Positions 56,621 to 64,000 of a stretch of 64,000 bases of DNA are shown here, one piece after another. A program made the position numbers and the translations under genes. The DNA comes from Rheinheimera tangshanensis (GTDB lineage: Bacteria; Pseudomonadota; Gammaproteobacteria; Enterobacterales; Alteromonadaceae). The DNA lies in the NCBI RefSeq assembly GCF_014645135.1, contig NZ_BMLH01000002.1, positions 526,966 to 590,965 on the forward strand, given 5' to 3'. Position 1 is the first letter of the stretch. Every line of letters begins with the position of its first letter. The notes below the pieces were generated by a model that was not told the DNA's origin, made no database searches, and saw only the letters and a program-made list of their open reading frames with translations.

Positions 56621-57814
56621 ATGTTATCTGCTCAAACCATTGCCATCGTTAAAAGCACAGTGCCATTACTGGAAAGTGCCGGTGTGGCCATCACTAACCA
56701 TTTTTATCAGCGTATGTTTCAGGTAAATCCTGAGCTGAAAGATATATTTAATATGACCAACCAACACAGTGGCCGTCAGCAATTTGCCTTATTTAGTGCT
56801 ATTGCTGCTTATGCCAAGAATATCGATAACTTGTCTGTGCTGACTGAAACCGTCGAGCGTGTGGCACATAAACATACCAGCTTTTTTATTCAGCCTGAGC
56901 ACTACGACATTGTGGGTCATCACCTGATTGAAACCTTACGTGAGCTGGCTCCTGCGGCTTTTACGCCTGAGGTAGAGCAAGCCTGGACTCAAGCTTATGG
57001 CGCTTTGGCAAACATTCTGACAGGCCGGGAACGTCAGCTGTATAAACAGACTGAACAAAAGCCGGGTGGCTGGTATGGTCCGCGTCGTTTTATCGTCAAA
57101 GAAAAAATCCGTGAATCTGAACTGGTATCGAGCTTTGTATTGGTACCAAAAAATGGCGAAGCAGTCGTAGATTACCTGCCTGGTCAGTATCTGGGCGTGA
57201 AGGTAAAGCCAGCACATTGTGACTACTATGAAATCCGTCAGTATTCCTTATCTGACAAAGCCAATAGTCACAGCTACCGTATCAGCGTCAAACGTGAATC
57301 GGGTGAAGTGGCAGGTTTAGTGTCTAATTATCTGCATAACGAAATTCAGGCCGGAGACGAGCTGGATATTCTGCCGCCGGCTGGCGATTTTTTCCTGCAA
57401 TCTGCCCATTTACCTACAGTGCTGATCTCAGCTGGTGTGGGTTTAACCCCAATGCTGTCTATGCTGGAAAGCATTGTGGCGTTAAAACAACAAACCCCTG
57501 TGTTTTTCCTGCACGCCTGTGAAAATATGCAGCAACATTCTTTTGCACAGCGTATTTCGCAACTGGAACAAGACTACCCCTTACTGCACAACTTTACCTG
57601 GTACAACAAGGCGGAGCAGAACACAGCTGCCGCTCAGTTTACCGGTTTGATGGATCTAAACGCTGTCGCTGCCCAGCTGCCGCTGCAAAGTGCCAACTTC
57701 TACCTCTGTGGTCCTACAGGTTTTATGAAATTTGCCAAAGATCAGTTACTGGCGTTGGGTGTGGCTTCGGCTCAAATTCATTATGAAGTTTTTGGTCCGC
57801 ATAGCGACTTATAA
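56621..57814 (+). CDS. hmp: Flavohemoprotein, nitric oxide dioxygenase
   Basis: Converts NO and O2 to nitrate with NAD(P)H. The 397 residues comprise a globin domain with proximal His85 (VAHKHTSFF), Tyr29 and Gln53 in the distal pocket, then an FAD domain (RQYSLSD) and NAD domain (GVGLTPMLSML, YLCGPTGFM, HYEVFGPH). Positions match E. coli Hmp. It is last in the NorR-controlled unit, 59 bases after nnrS, with a good AGAGG ribosome site. Confidence 0.97.
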   Translation: MLSAQTIAIVKSTVPLLESAGVAITNHFYQRMFQVNPELKDIFNMTNQHSGRQQFALFSAIAAYAKNIDNLSVLTETVERVAHKHTSFFIQPEHYDIVGHHLIETLRELAPAAFTPEVEQAWTQAYGALANILTGRERQLYKQTEQKPGGWYGPRRFIVKEKIRESELVSSFVLVPKNGEAVVDYLPGQYLGVKVKPAHCDYYEIRQYSLSDKANSHSYRISVKRESGEVAGLVSNYLHNEIQAGDELDILPPAGDFFLQSAHLPTVLISAGVGLTPMLSMLESIVALKQQTPVFFLHACENMQQHSFAQRISQLEQDYPLLHNFTWYNKAEQNTAAAQFTGLMDLNAVAAQLPLQSANFYLCGPTGFMKFAKDQLLALGVASAQIHYEVFGPHSDL

Positions 57815-57866
57815 GCAGCATTTCATTCTGCTGATAAAAAAATACAGAGGAAAGATTTGAGGTAAA

Positions 57867-57943
57867 TGGTGGCCCCACCTGGACTTGAACCAGGGACCTG
57901 CCGATTATGAGTCGGATGCTCTAACCAACTGAGCTATAGGGCC
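57867..57943 (-). tRNA. ileX: tRNA-Ile2 (CAT anticodon, lysidine-modified); tRNA-Met possible
   Basis: A 77-nt cloverleaf with encoded CCA: acceptor stem GGCCCTA/TGGGGCC, D arm, anticodon loop CTCATAA and TTCAAGT T loop. Pair 27-43 is T-C, unpaired. Acceptor and T arm match E. coli tRNA-Ile2 better than elongator Met, and ileX lies beside rpoD in E. coli, as here. C34 would be changed to lysidine by TilS to read AUA. The call of Ile2 over Met rests on these points. Confidence 0.85.
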
Positions 57944-58092
57944 ATTTGAAACAGGCTTTAACTAAACAAGTTCAAGGGATGAACTCTTTAAAGCGCAGGC
58001 AGTATAAGAAGTTTTTCCGCTGTTGTCACCGCTTGATAACACGGAGTTTGTATCGATTGCTTACTTTTTATCCGCTTCTGATTTGTTTCAAT

Positions 58093-58121
58093 AAAAAAGG
58101 CACCTTGCGGTGCCTTTTTTT
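58093..58121 (-). terminator. Rho-independent terminator of rpoD
   Basis: AAGGCACC / GGTGCCTT stem with a 4-base loop and A/T runs on both sides, 12 bases beyond the rpoD stop in the leftward direction. The rest of the region between hmp and rpoD (57815-58132) holds only the tRNA. Confidence 0.93.
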
Positions 58122-58132
58122 ATGTCTTGATA

Positions 58133-59983
58133 CTACTCGTCGAGGAAGCTTTTTAATACTTCTGAACGGGAAGGGTGGCGCAGTTTACGCAGCGCTTTGG
58201 CTTCGATTTGACGGATACGTTCCCGTGTTACGTCAAACTGTTTACCCACTTCTTCCAGGGTATGGTCGGTATTCATATCGATACCAAAACGCATACGCAG
58301 TACTTTTGCTTCACGGGCTGTTAAACCGGCCAACACTTCGTTGGTGGCGGCTTTTAAGCTTTCCATGGTGGCTGAATCCAGCGGCGATTCTGACGTGCTG
58401 TCTTCGATAAAATCGCCCAGATGCGAATCTTCATCATCACCTATTGGTGTTTCCATGGAGATTGGCTCTTTAGCAATTTTCAGCACTTTACGGATCTTGT
58501 CTTCCGGCATGCCCATACGTTCGGACAATTCTTCCGGTGACGGCTCACGACCCATTTCCTGTAACATCTGACGTGAAATACGGTTCAGTTTGTTGATGGT
58601 TTCGATCATATGCACAGGGATCCGGATAGTACGGGCCTGGTCAGCGATAGAACGGGTAATGGCCTGACGGATCCACCATGTCGCGTAAGTTGAAAACTTA
58701 TAACCACGACGGTATTCGAACTTGTCGACAGCCTTCATCAAGCCGATGTTACCTTCCTGAATTAAATCAAGGAATTGTAAACCACGGTTGGTGTATTTTT
58801 TCGCGATAGAAATAACCAGACGTAAGTTCGCCTCAACCATTTCTTTTTTCGCACGACGGGCCTTAGCTTCACCAATCGACATGCGACGGTTGATATCTTT
58901 AATTTTAAAGATCGAAAGACCAGTTTCTTCTTCAATTTTTTTCAGCTTCTCAACGCTGCGGAATAAATCTTCACGCATCTCACCCAGCTTGGCTGAATAA
59001 GGTTTGCCTGCGGCAATTTCGGCGTCGATCCATGCCGTTGAGTTTTCGTTGCCACTGAAAGACTTCATAAAGTTTTTCTTTGGCATTTTTGCGTACTCAA
59101 CGCAGTTCTTCATTACAATACGTTCCTGGACGCGCACGCGGTCCATCATTTCACGCATGTTTTTGACCAGACGGTCGAACTGTTTTGGCACTAAACGGAA
59201 GCAACGGAACACTTCGCTCAGTTTTTCAATTTCTTCTTTGGTGGTTGGGTGTTCACGGCCATTTTTGACGATCGAGGCACGGGTCACTTCGTATTGAGTA
59301 CGCAGTTCGCCAAACTTCTCGCGGGCCATTTCCGGATCCGGGCCAGTGTCCGCTTCATCATCACCGTCTTCTGACTCTTCGTCGTCACCAGAAATATCAG
59401 CGTCTTCATCGGCCAGCTCTTCTTCTGGCACGTCAGAACCGATATGGGTGGCCGTCGGAGCCATATCATCCACTTCGTTTGGATCGATAAAAGCAGTGAC
59501 AATATCACTTAAGCGAATTTCTTCGGCTTCGAATTTATCCCATTGTTCCAACAGGTAGGTGATGGCTTCAGGGTATTCAGCCACAGAGGTCTGAACCTGA
59601 TTAATACCATCTTCAATCCGTTTGGCGATGTCGATTTCGCCTTCACGGGTTAACAGCTCTACAGTGCCCATTTCACGCATATACATGCGGACCGGATCTG
59701 TAGTGCGACCTAACTCTTTATCCACACTGACTAAAGCCTGAGCGGCTTCTTCTGCGGCGTCTTCATCCGGCGCAGCATCAGTCATAATCAGGTCATCGGC
59801 ATCTGGTGCTGTTTCAAACACCTGAATACCCATGTCATTGATCATGCGGATAATGTCTTCGATCTGATCGGAGTCAATAATATCTTGTGGAAGATGATCA
59901 TTCACTTCAGCAAAGGTTAAATAACCTTGCTCTTTACCCTTTAAGATCAGGAGTTTTAGTTGCGACTGAGGATTGTGCTCCAT
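58133..59983 (-). CDS. rpoD: RNA polymerase sigma factor sigma-70 (RpoD)
   Basis: Housekeeping sigma factor, 616 residues (E. coli 613). It has region 1.1 starting [20 protein letters not shown], a non-conserved acidic region near 170-220, region 2 with [18 protein letters not shown] (-10 recognition) and region 4 with [19 protein letters not shown] and the [19 protein letters not shown] (-35 recognition). ATG 59983 matches the E. coli start; the longer frame begins with TTG. Last gene of the macromolecular synthesis operon. Confidence 0.98.
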   Translation of the reverse strand: MEHNPQSQLKLLILKGKEQGYLTFAEVNDHLPQDIIDSDQIEDIIRMINDMGIQVFETAPDADDLIMTDAAPDEDAAEEAAQALVSVDKELGRTTDPVRMYMREMGTVELLTREGEIDIAKRIEDGINQVQTSVAEYPEAITYLLEQWDKFEAEEIRLSDIVTAFIDPNEVDDMAPTATHIGSDVPEEELADEDADISGDDEESEDGDDEADTGPDPEMAREKFGELRTQYEVTRASIVKNGREHPTTKEEIEKLSEVFRCFRLVPKQFDRLVKNMREMMDRVRVQERIVMKNCVEYAKMPKKNFMKSFSGNENSTAWIDAEIAAGKPYSAKLGEMREDLFRSVEKLKKIEEETGLSIFKIKDINRRMSIGEAKARRAKKEMVEANLRLVISIAKKYTNRGLQFLDLIQEGNIGLMKAVDKFEYRRGYKFSTYATWWIRQAITRSIADQARTIRIPVHMIETINKLNRISRQMLQEMGREPSPEELSERMGMPEDKIRKVLKIAKEPISMETPIGDDEDSHLGDFIEDSTSESPLDSATMESLKAATNEVLAGLTAREAKVLRMRFGIDMNTDHTLEEVGKQFDVTRERIRQIEAKALRKLRHPSRSEVLKSFLDE

Positions 59984-60086
59984 AGAGGCTGTTCTTCCAC
60001 CCAAATAGTTAGTTCAAAAATGCGAATTAGCGATTATAACAAAGCGCGGCTTTTCTAGCCACCGCGCAATGACAGCTTACTCACGG

Positions 60087-61811
60087 TTATTTGCTTTTAA
60101 AAGCTTTTAACAGCAACACAAATTCGTGTTTTTCCGCCGTGGTCAGTTGCTGCAAGGTATCTTTGCGTTGCAATTCTTCCAGACGTTGACCCAGATACTG
60201 ATCCTCTATAGAGCGGAAGGTATCCAGAAATTCTTTAGTTAACTGCTCTTCGGCAACCTGATGGTCCCATAACGCCAGTTTCACTAATATGTTGTATTCA
60301 GGCGTATCACGCCAATGTTCCAGCAATTGCGCTGTGGTCAGTTCAGGTTGAGCTAATAACCTCTGTTGTAAGGTCAGTAACAACTGAATACCAGGCAAAT
60401 TCGCTTCTGCCAGTTCAGGAGCCAAAGGCATCGCTTTCGCGAGAGCCGGATATTGCAATAACAGAGCTATAGCGCGGCGCATCGGCGTAATTTTTGTGGC
60501 CGCAGGAGCTTTGTTCTGCACCTTGTTCTGGCTTCTGGCTGTCGTATTCTGCTGCGACGATTTGCCCACCAGCGATCCCAGTGTTTCAAACAAGGCATCG
60601 CGATAAAATTCACTGGGAATTTGTTTAATCAGCTCATTGCCTTTAACCCACAAGGCGGACTTTCCGGCATCGCTGTTTAAATCTAGTTCTTTGGCCAGAT
60701 GGTCAAATAAATACTGACCTAAAGGCATGGCCTGTTCCAGACGGTTTAAAAAGGCCTCTTTGCCTTCTTTTTGCACCAGCGAATCCGGGTCTTCGCCGTC
60801 CGGTAAAAATACAAAATTCAGTTCCACGCCGTCTTTTAAATGCGGTAAAGCGCTTTGTAAGGCTCGCCATGCGGCGTCGCGGCCTGCTCTGTCGCCGTCG
60901 TAACAGCAAGTCACAGTGCTGGTCAGGCGGAATAACGTATGCATATGATCTGGGGTCGTGGCGGTGCCTAAACAAGCCACAGCAAAAGATATTCCTTGCT
61001 CGGCCAGACCCACCACGTCCATATAACCTTCCACAATCAGCACACGATTCAGCCGATCCTGGCTTTGTCTGGCTTCATATAAACCATAAAGTTCACGGCC
61101 TTTATGGAAAAGTCGCGTCTCAGGTGAGTTTAGATACTTTGGTGTGCCTTCACCTATCACCCTGCCGCCAAAACCTATCACTCTGCCGCGTTTATCCCGG
61201 ATCGGAAACATCAGCCGGTCACGGAAAAAATCGTATTCACGGCCCTGATCATTACGGCTGATCAATTTAATTTCAAACAGCTGATCACGAGCTGAACGTG
61301 AAGCGCCTAACTGCTTTAACACAAAATCCCAGCTGTCAGGTGCGTAGCCTATGCCATATTTTGTTGCTGTGGCTTCTGAAATACCACGTTTCTGCAAATA
61401 AGTGGCAGCATGAACCTGTTGCTTCAGCTGTTGCTGATACAAATCTGCCGCTTTTTGCATCTGGCTGTAATCGTCGGCCTGAGCCTGCGGATACTGCTTA
61501 CCACTGCCTTGTTCGCGTGGTATCTCTAAATGATGCTGTTTCGCCAGTTCTTCAATGGCTTCTACAAATTCAAGCTGTTCGTACGCCATCATAAAACTGA
61601 TGGCATTGCCGTGAGCGCCACAACCAAAGCAATGATAAAACTGTTTGTCGCTACTTACGGTAAAAGAAGGGGATTTTTCGTTATGGAAAGGGCAACAAGC
61701 CTGGTAATTCTTACCGGCCTTTTTTAACGGAACTCTGTGATCGATCAGTTCCACTATATCTGTACGAGCTAATAAGTCGTCGATAAAGTGTCTGGGGATT
61801 TGTCCTGCCAC
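60087..61811 (-). CDS. dnaG: DNA primase
   Basis: Synthesises RNA primers at the replication fork. The 574 residues have zinc ligands Cys40, His43, Cys61 and Cys64 (CPFHNEK, CFGCGAHG), exactly the E. coli positions if translation starts at GTG 61811, which has AGGA 5 bases ahead. The Toprim core has VEGYMDVV and YDGDRAG. An in-frame ATG at 61823 would add four residues and lies in the ribosome site. An ERIC-like repeat and a terminator-like hairpin lie just upstream. Confidence 0.96.
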   Translation of the reverse strand: MAGQIPRHFIDDLLARTDIVELIDHRVPLKKAGKNYQACCPFHNEKSPSFTVSSDKQFYHCFGCGAHGNAISFMMAYEQLEFVEAIEELAKQHHLEIPREQGSGKQYPQAQADDYSQMQKAADLYQQQLKQQVHAATYLQKRGISEATATKYGIGYAPDSWDFVLKQLGASRSARDQLFEIKLISRNDQGREYDFFRDRLMFPIRDKRGRVIGFGGRVIGEGTPKYLNSPETRLFHKGRELYGLYEARQSQDRLNRVLIVEGYMDVVGLAEQGISFAVACLGTATTPDHMHTLFRLTSTVTCCYDGDRAGRDAAWRALQSALPHLKDGVELNFVFLPDGEDPDSLVQKEGKEAFLNRLEQAMPLGQYLFDHLAKELDLNSDAGKSALWVKGNELIKQIPSEFYRDALFETLGSLVGKSSQQNTTARSQNKVQNKAPAATKITPMRRAIALLLQYPALAKAMPLAPELAEANLPGIQLLLTLQQRLLAQPELTTAQLLEHWRDTPEYNILVKLALWDHQVAEEQLTKEFLDTFRSIEDQYLGQRLEELQRKDTLQQLTTAEKHEFVLLLKAFKSK

Positions 61812-61829
61812 CTTTTTCCTCATCTACTG

Positions 61830-61960
61830 ATATAGACCCAAGCAACTTGACGTTGCAGGGAGGCGACAAGCTCGTGAGACCCAGGAGCATAGACGCACTA
61901 TGTGACCGGGACGAATGAGCGCAGTCAACAAAGCTGCAGCTTCAAGTACGACGGGTATAC
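61830..61960. repeat. ERIC-like (IRU) repeat, copy 2, between yqeY and dnaG
   Basis: Roughly 130 bases with inverted ends (TATAGACCCAAGCAACTTGA against the complement of TTCAAGTACGACGGGTATA), inner GGAGGCGACAAGCTCGTGAG, CCAGGAGCATAGACGCACTA and GAGCGCAGTCAACAAAGCTG. The block order matches the enterobacterial ERIC consensus, closer than copy 1. It ends 18 bases before the dnaG start, in the mRNA leader. Confidence 0.82.
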
Positions 61961-61961
61961 A

Positions 61962-61991
61962 GAAAAAGACAAGCCGTGCTTAGGGCACGGC
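61962..61991 (-). terminator. Terminator-like hairpin inside the rpsU-dnaG operon
   Basis: Read leftward, GCCGTGC / GCACGGC with a 5-base loop is followed by TTGTCTTTTTCTG, 22 bases beyond the yqeY stop and before the dnaG leader. In E. coli a partial terminator sits between rpsU and dnaG and lowers primase relative to S21; this is a likely counterpart. Confidence 0.7.
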
Positions 61992-62013
61992 GTGCAGTAG
62001 TTAAGCTAGAAGC

Positions 62014-62457
62014 TTAACTCAAACGAGCTTTAATCACCTGACTTAAAACGGCCATATCAGTACGGCCTTGAACCTGTGGTTTTAAGTGGGCCATGACTTT
62101 CGCCATGTCCTGCATTCCAGAGGCTGCAACAGCAGTAATAGCTTGTTGCACTAAATCATCCAGCTCAGCCTGAGATAAGGCTTGTGGCAAAAACTGTTCT
62201 ACGATTACGATTTCTGCTAATTCAATATCAGCTAAATCTTGCCGACCTGCTGCACTGTATTGACTGGCAGATTCTTTCCGCTGTTTTACCATTTTAGTAA
62301 GCACAGGAAGAATGTTGGCGTCATCAGGCACCATCTGCGAGTCAATTTGACGTTGTTTGATTTCAGCCAAAGCTAAGCGAATAGTGCCGAGACGCAATTT
62401 GTCTTTGGCACGCATTGCGTCTTTTTGGGCTTCTTGCAGCTGTTCTAACAATGCCAT
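62014..62457 (-). CDS. yqeY: GatB/YqeY domain protein
   Basis: A 147-residue protein made of a GatB/YqeY domain, all helical (LRLGTIRLALAEIKQRQID, VEQFLPQALSQAELDDLVQQ, LKPQVQGRTDMAVLSQVIKA). YqeY is widespread, resembles the tRNA-binding tail of GatB and has no defined function. It lies between rpsU (16 bases upstream) and dnaG, a common position in gammaproteobacteria outside enterics. Confidence 0.93.
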   Translation of the reverse strand: MALLEQLQEAQKDAMRAKDKLRLGTIRLALAEIKQRQIDSQMVPDDANILPVLTKMVKQRKESASQYSAAGRQDLADIELAEIVIVEQFLPQALSQAELDDLVQQAITAVAASGMQDMAKVMAHLKPQVQGRTDMAVLSQVIKARLS

Positions 62458-62473
62458 AGGTCAGGCAATAATC

Positions 62474-62689
62474 TTAGTAAAGCTTGATGCGACGTGCGTT
62501 TTCGCGAGAAAGCTTTTTCATGTGACGCTTAACAGCGGCAGCTTTCTTACGCTTACGAACCCAAGTTGGCTTCTCGAAAAACTCTTTAGAGCGTACATCT
62601 GCTAATACGCCAGCTTTTTCACAAGAGCGCTTGAAACGACGTAAAGCTACGTCAAATGGTTCGTTTTCTTTTACTTTAACAACAGGCAT
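62474..62689 (-). CDS. rpsU: 30S ribosomal protein S21
   Basis: A 71-residue protein, identical in length to E. coli S21, with the family start [20 protein letters not shown] and a very basic C-terminal helix ([20 protein letters not shown]). First gene of the rpsU-yqeY-dnaG-rpoD operon. RBS GAGGTGAG precedes the ATG, and a perfect 7-bp hairpin lies upstream at 62713-62729. Confidence 0.98.
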   Translation of the reverse strand: MPVVKVKENEPFDVALRRFKRSCEKAGVLADVRSKEFFEKPTWVRKRKKAAAVKRHMKKLSRENARRIKLY

Positions 62690-62712
62690 TAAATTCTCAC
62701 CTCGGTCAACTC

Positions 62713-62729
62713 TGGTTAGTGTCTAACCA
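62713..62729 (-). promoter_or_regulatory. Leader hairpin of rpsU
   Basis: TGGTTAG / CTAACCA with a 3-base loop, in the probable leader of rpsU (24 bases from the start codon). It has no T run. It may control translation or RNA stability of S21, or simply be a binding palindrome. Confidence 0.4.
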
Positions 62730-62858
62730 ATACGATTAAAAATGGTGCGGCATTTTACTCAAAAGCCAGCCCCAATGTAAAGCAATAAGTGTTGTACTGG
62801 TGATGATGCTCGGATCCCAGTACAATTCGCCGCGTAGCATATAGGTAAGGGGAGAAAA

Positions 62859-63872
62859 ATGCGAGTACTTGGCATAGAAACATCATGTGATGAAACCGGC
62901 ATCGCTGTGTACGACGAAGAGCGGGGTCTGTTAAGTCATGTGCTATACAGCCAGATCCCTTTGCATGCCGATTATGGTGGTGTAGTACCTGAACTGGCCT
63001 CACGTGACCATATCCGTAAAACTTTGCCTTTAATCCAGCAAGCTTTAAAAGAAGCGGGTTGTGAAGCGTCCGACATAGATGGCGTGGCCTACACTGCAGG
63101 TCCGGGTTTGGCCGGAGCTTTGTTAGTGGGCGCATCAATAGGTCGCAGTTTAGCTTTTGCCTGGGGCAAACCAGCCTTGGCAGTGCATCATATGGAAGGC
63201 CATTTACTGGCACCTATGCTGGAAGAAAATCCGCCAGAGTTTCCTTTTATTGCCTTATTAGTCTCTGGTGGTCATACCCAGTTAGTCCGGGTGGATGGTA
63301 TAGGTCAGTATCAGCTATTGGGTGAATCTGTCGATGATGCAGCAGGCGAAGCTTTTGATAAAACAGCTAAATTGATGGGGTTGGAATATCCGGGCGGGCC
63401 TTTGCTTGCCAAATTAGCTACACAAGGTCAGGCCGATAAATATGCTTTTCCACGTCCTATGACGGACAGACCAGGCTTAAATTTCAGTTTCAGTGGTTTA
63501 AAAACTGCTGCTGCTAATGTGATAGCAGCCGAAGGCAAAAGCCCTGAAGTGCAGGCTGATATCGCCGCGTCATTCCAGCAGGCTGTGGTGGATACGTTGG
63601 TATTAAAATGTCGTCGGGCGCTAAAAGAGCAACGCTTAAAACGCTTAGTGGTGGCAGGTGGCGTCAGCGCCAATACGTCGTTACGTGAACAGCTGGAAGT
63701 GTTACTGAAAAGCTTAAAAGGCGAAGTCTATTACCCACGCAAAGAATTCTGCACCGACAACGGCGCTATGATTGCTTTTGCAGGTTTTCAGCGGTTAAGA
63801 GCAGGGCAGCAGCAGGATTTAACCATAGGTGTGACACCACGCTGGCCTATGGAGCAATTACCTGCCTTGTAA
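62859..63872 (+). CDS. tsaD: tRNA N6-threonylcarbamoyladenosine transferase TsaD
   Basis: Transfers the threonylcarbamoyl group to adenosine 37 of tRNAs reading ANN codons. The 337 residues equal the E. coli length; metal ligands His111 and His115 (HHMEGH) and ATP-binding [16 protein letters not shown] and SFSGLKTA are present. GGGGAG precedes the ATG. It diverges from the rpsU operon, as in many gammaproteobacteria, and is followed by the palindrome at 63880-63922. Confidence 0.97.
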   Translation: MRVLGIETSCDETGIAVYDEERGLLSHVLYSQIPLHADYGGVVPELASRDHIRKTLPLIQQALKEAGCEASDIDGVAYTAGPGLAGALLVGASIGRSLAFAWGKPALAVHHMEGHLLAPMLEENPPEFPFIALLVSGGHTQLVRVDGIGQYQLLGESVDDAAGEAFDKTAKLMGLEYPGGPLLAKLATQGQADKYAFPRPMTDRPGLNFSFSGLKTAAANVIAAEGKSPEVQADIAASFQQAVVDTLVLKCRRALKEQRLKRLVVAGGVSANTSLREQLEVLLKSLKGEVYYPRKEFCTDNGAMIAFAGFQRLRAGQQQDLTIGVTPRWPMEQLPAL

Positions 63873-63879
63873 TGAATTG

Positions 63880-63922
63880 GGGTCAGATCACATTGTTAAC
63901 AGTTAACAATGTGATCTGACCC
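63880..63922. repeat. Perfect 21-bp palindrome after tsaD
   Basis: The left arm (starting GGGTCAGATCACATTG) and its exact complement are separated by a single A. The stem would be very stable in RNA or single-stranded DNA. It resembles repetitive palindromes that I associate with REP-associated tyrosine transposases, but no transposase is visible before the window ends. It may also serve as a tsaD terminator. Confidence 0.75.
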
Positions 63923-63961
63923 TGAGGGATCCCCACGAATTTTTCATTAAGCAGCCCACCG

Positions 63962-63987
63962 GACAGCATACTCAGCAGTATGCTGTC
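63962..63987. repeat. Second palindrome, perfect 11-bp stem
   Basis: GACAGCATACT and AGTATGCTGTC around a 4-base loop, 39 bases after the first palindrome, at the window edge. The pair of hairpins suggests the start of a mobile or repetitive unit continuing beyond the window. Confidence 0.65.
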
Positions 63988-64000
63988 TGAACCGTTCGAT

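Noticed and set aside
57867..57943. Elongator tRNA-Met
   Set aside because: The CAT anticodon fits both, but acceptor and T-arm sequences and the rpoD neighbourhood fit tRNA-Ile2 better; not excluded entirely.
57946..58410. A 154-residue rightward reading frame
   Set aside because: It runs antisense over the tRNA leader, terminator and end of rpoD and has no ribosome site or recognisable domain.

Overview
The window is chromosomal DNA of a gammaproteobacterium, most likely Rheinheimera or a close relative (Alishewanella/Arsukibacterium group). The lptD-surA-pdxA-rsmA-apaG-apaH order and the rpsU-dnaG-rpoD macromolecular synthesis operon are gammaproteobacterial. The DUF3718, DUF3530 and choice-of-anchor H proteins and the many c-di-GMP and chemotaxis proteins fit an aquatic Alteromonadales/Chromatiaceae-like bacterium. 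The assignment rests on recognition of families and gene order, not on a database search. Coding density is high. I see no prophage, integrative element, CRISPR array or complete insertion sequence.

Layout. 1-10.0 kb: end of obg, folA, a small secreted DUF3718 protein, a chemotaxis receptor, and the leftward envelope/RNA-maintenance operon lptD-surA-pdxA-rsmA-apaG-apaH. 10.1-12.6 kb: amgK-murU (cell wall sugar recycling) with djlA. 12.6-18.7 kb: small membrane and secreted proteins, an OmpA-type porin, rluA and rapA. 19-22 kb: PIN-PhoH ATPase, a secreted anchored protein, and a second pseudouridine synthase. 22-33 kb: a TPR membrane protein with what looks like a dead GGDEF domain, a frameshifted glycerate kinase facing a hydroxypyruvate/glycerate dehydrogenase, a lipoprotein truncated hemoglobin, DUF3034, a GGDEF-EAL protein, a patatin-type autotransporter and a solute-binding protein. 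33-42 kb: GlxA/FtrA-type regulator with divergent rhodanese, a stand-alone JetD-like Toprim protein next to an ERIC-like repeat, DUF4189, a remnant of a calcium-dependent PI-PLC, DUF2339 and a BacNav-type sodium channel. 41.4-47.8 kb: an RND efflux operon (MFP-RND-OMF-tetR) behind a TetR-like palindrome. 48-53 kb: hemN with an FNR box, trhP with its ferredoxin, a cytosine deaminase-like enzyme and a GAF-PAS-GGDEF protein.

53.3-57.8 kb is a nitric oxide defence module. norR diverges from a sigma-54 promoter with two identical GTCATTTTGAC boxes that drives a small unknown two-helix membrane protein, nnrS and hmp. 57.9-64 kb holds a tRNA with CAT anticodon (probably tRNA-Ile2), rpoD, dnaG, yqeY and rpsU leftward, and tsaD rightward. 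A terminator-like hairpin and a second ERIC-like element sit inside the operon just before dnaG. A perfect 21-bp palindrome follows tsaD.

The observations most worth following are the unknown small protein under NorR control, the ERIC-like elements (especially the one inside the macromolecular synthesis operon), the solitary JetD-like Toprim protein, the broken glycerate kinase, the PI-PLC remnant and the palindromes after tsaD. No complete, obviously new multi-gene system was found.
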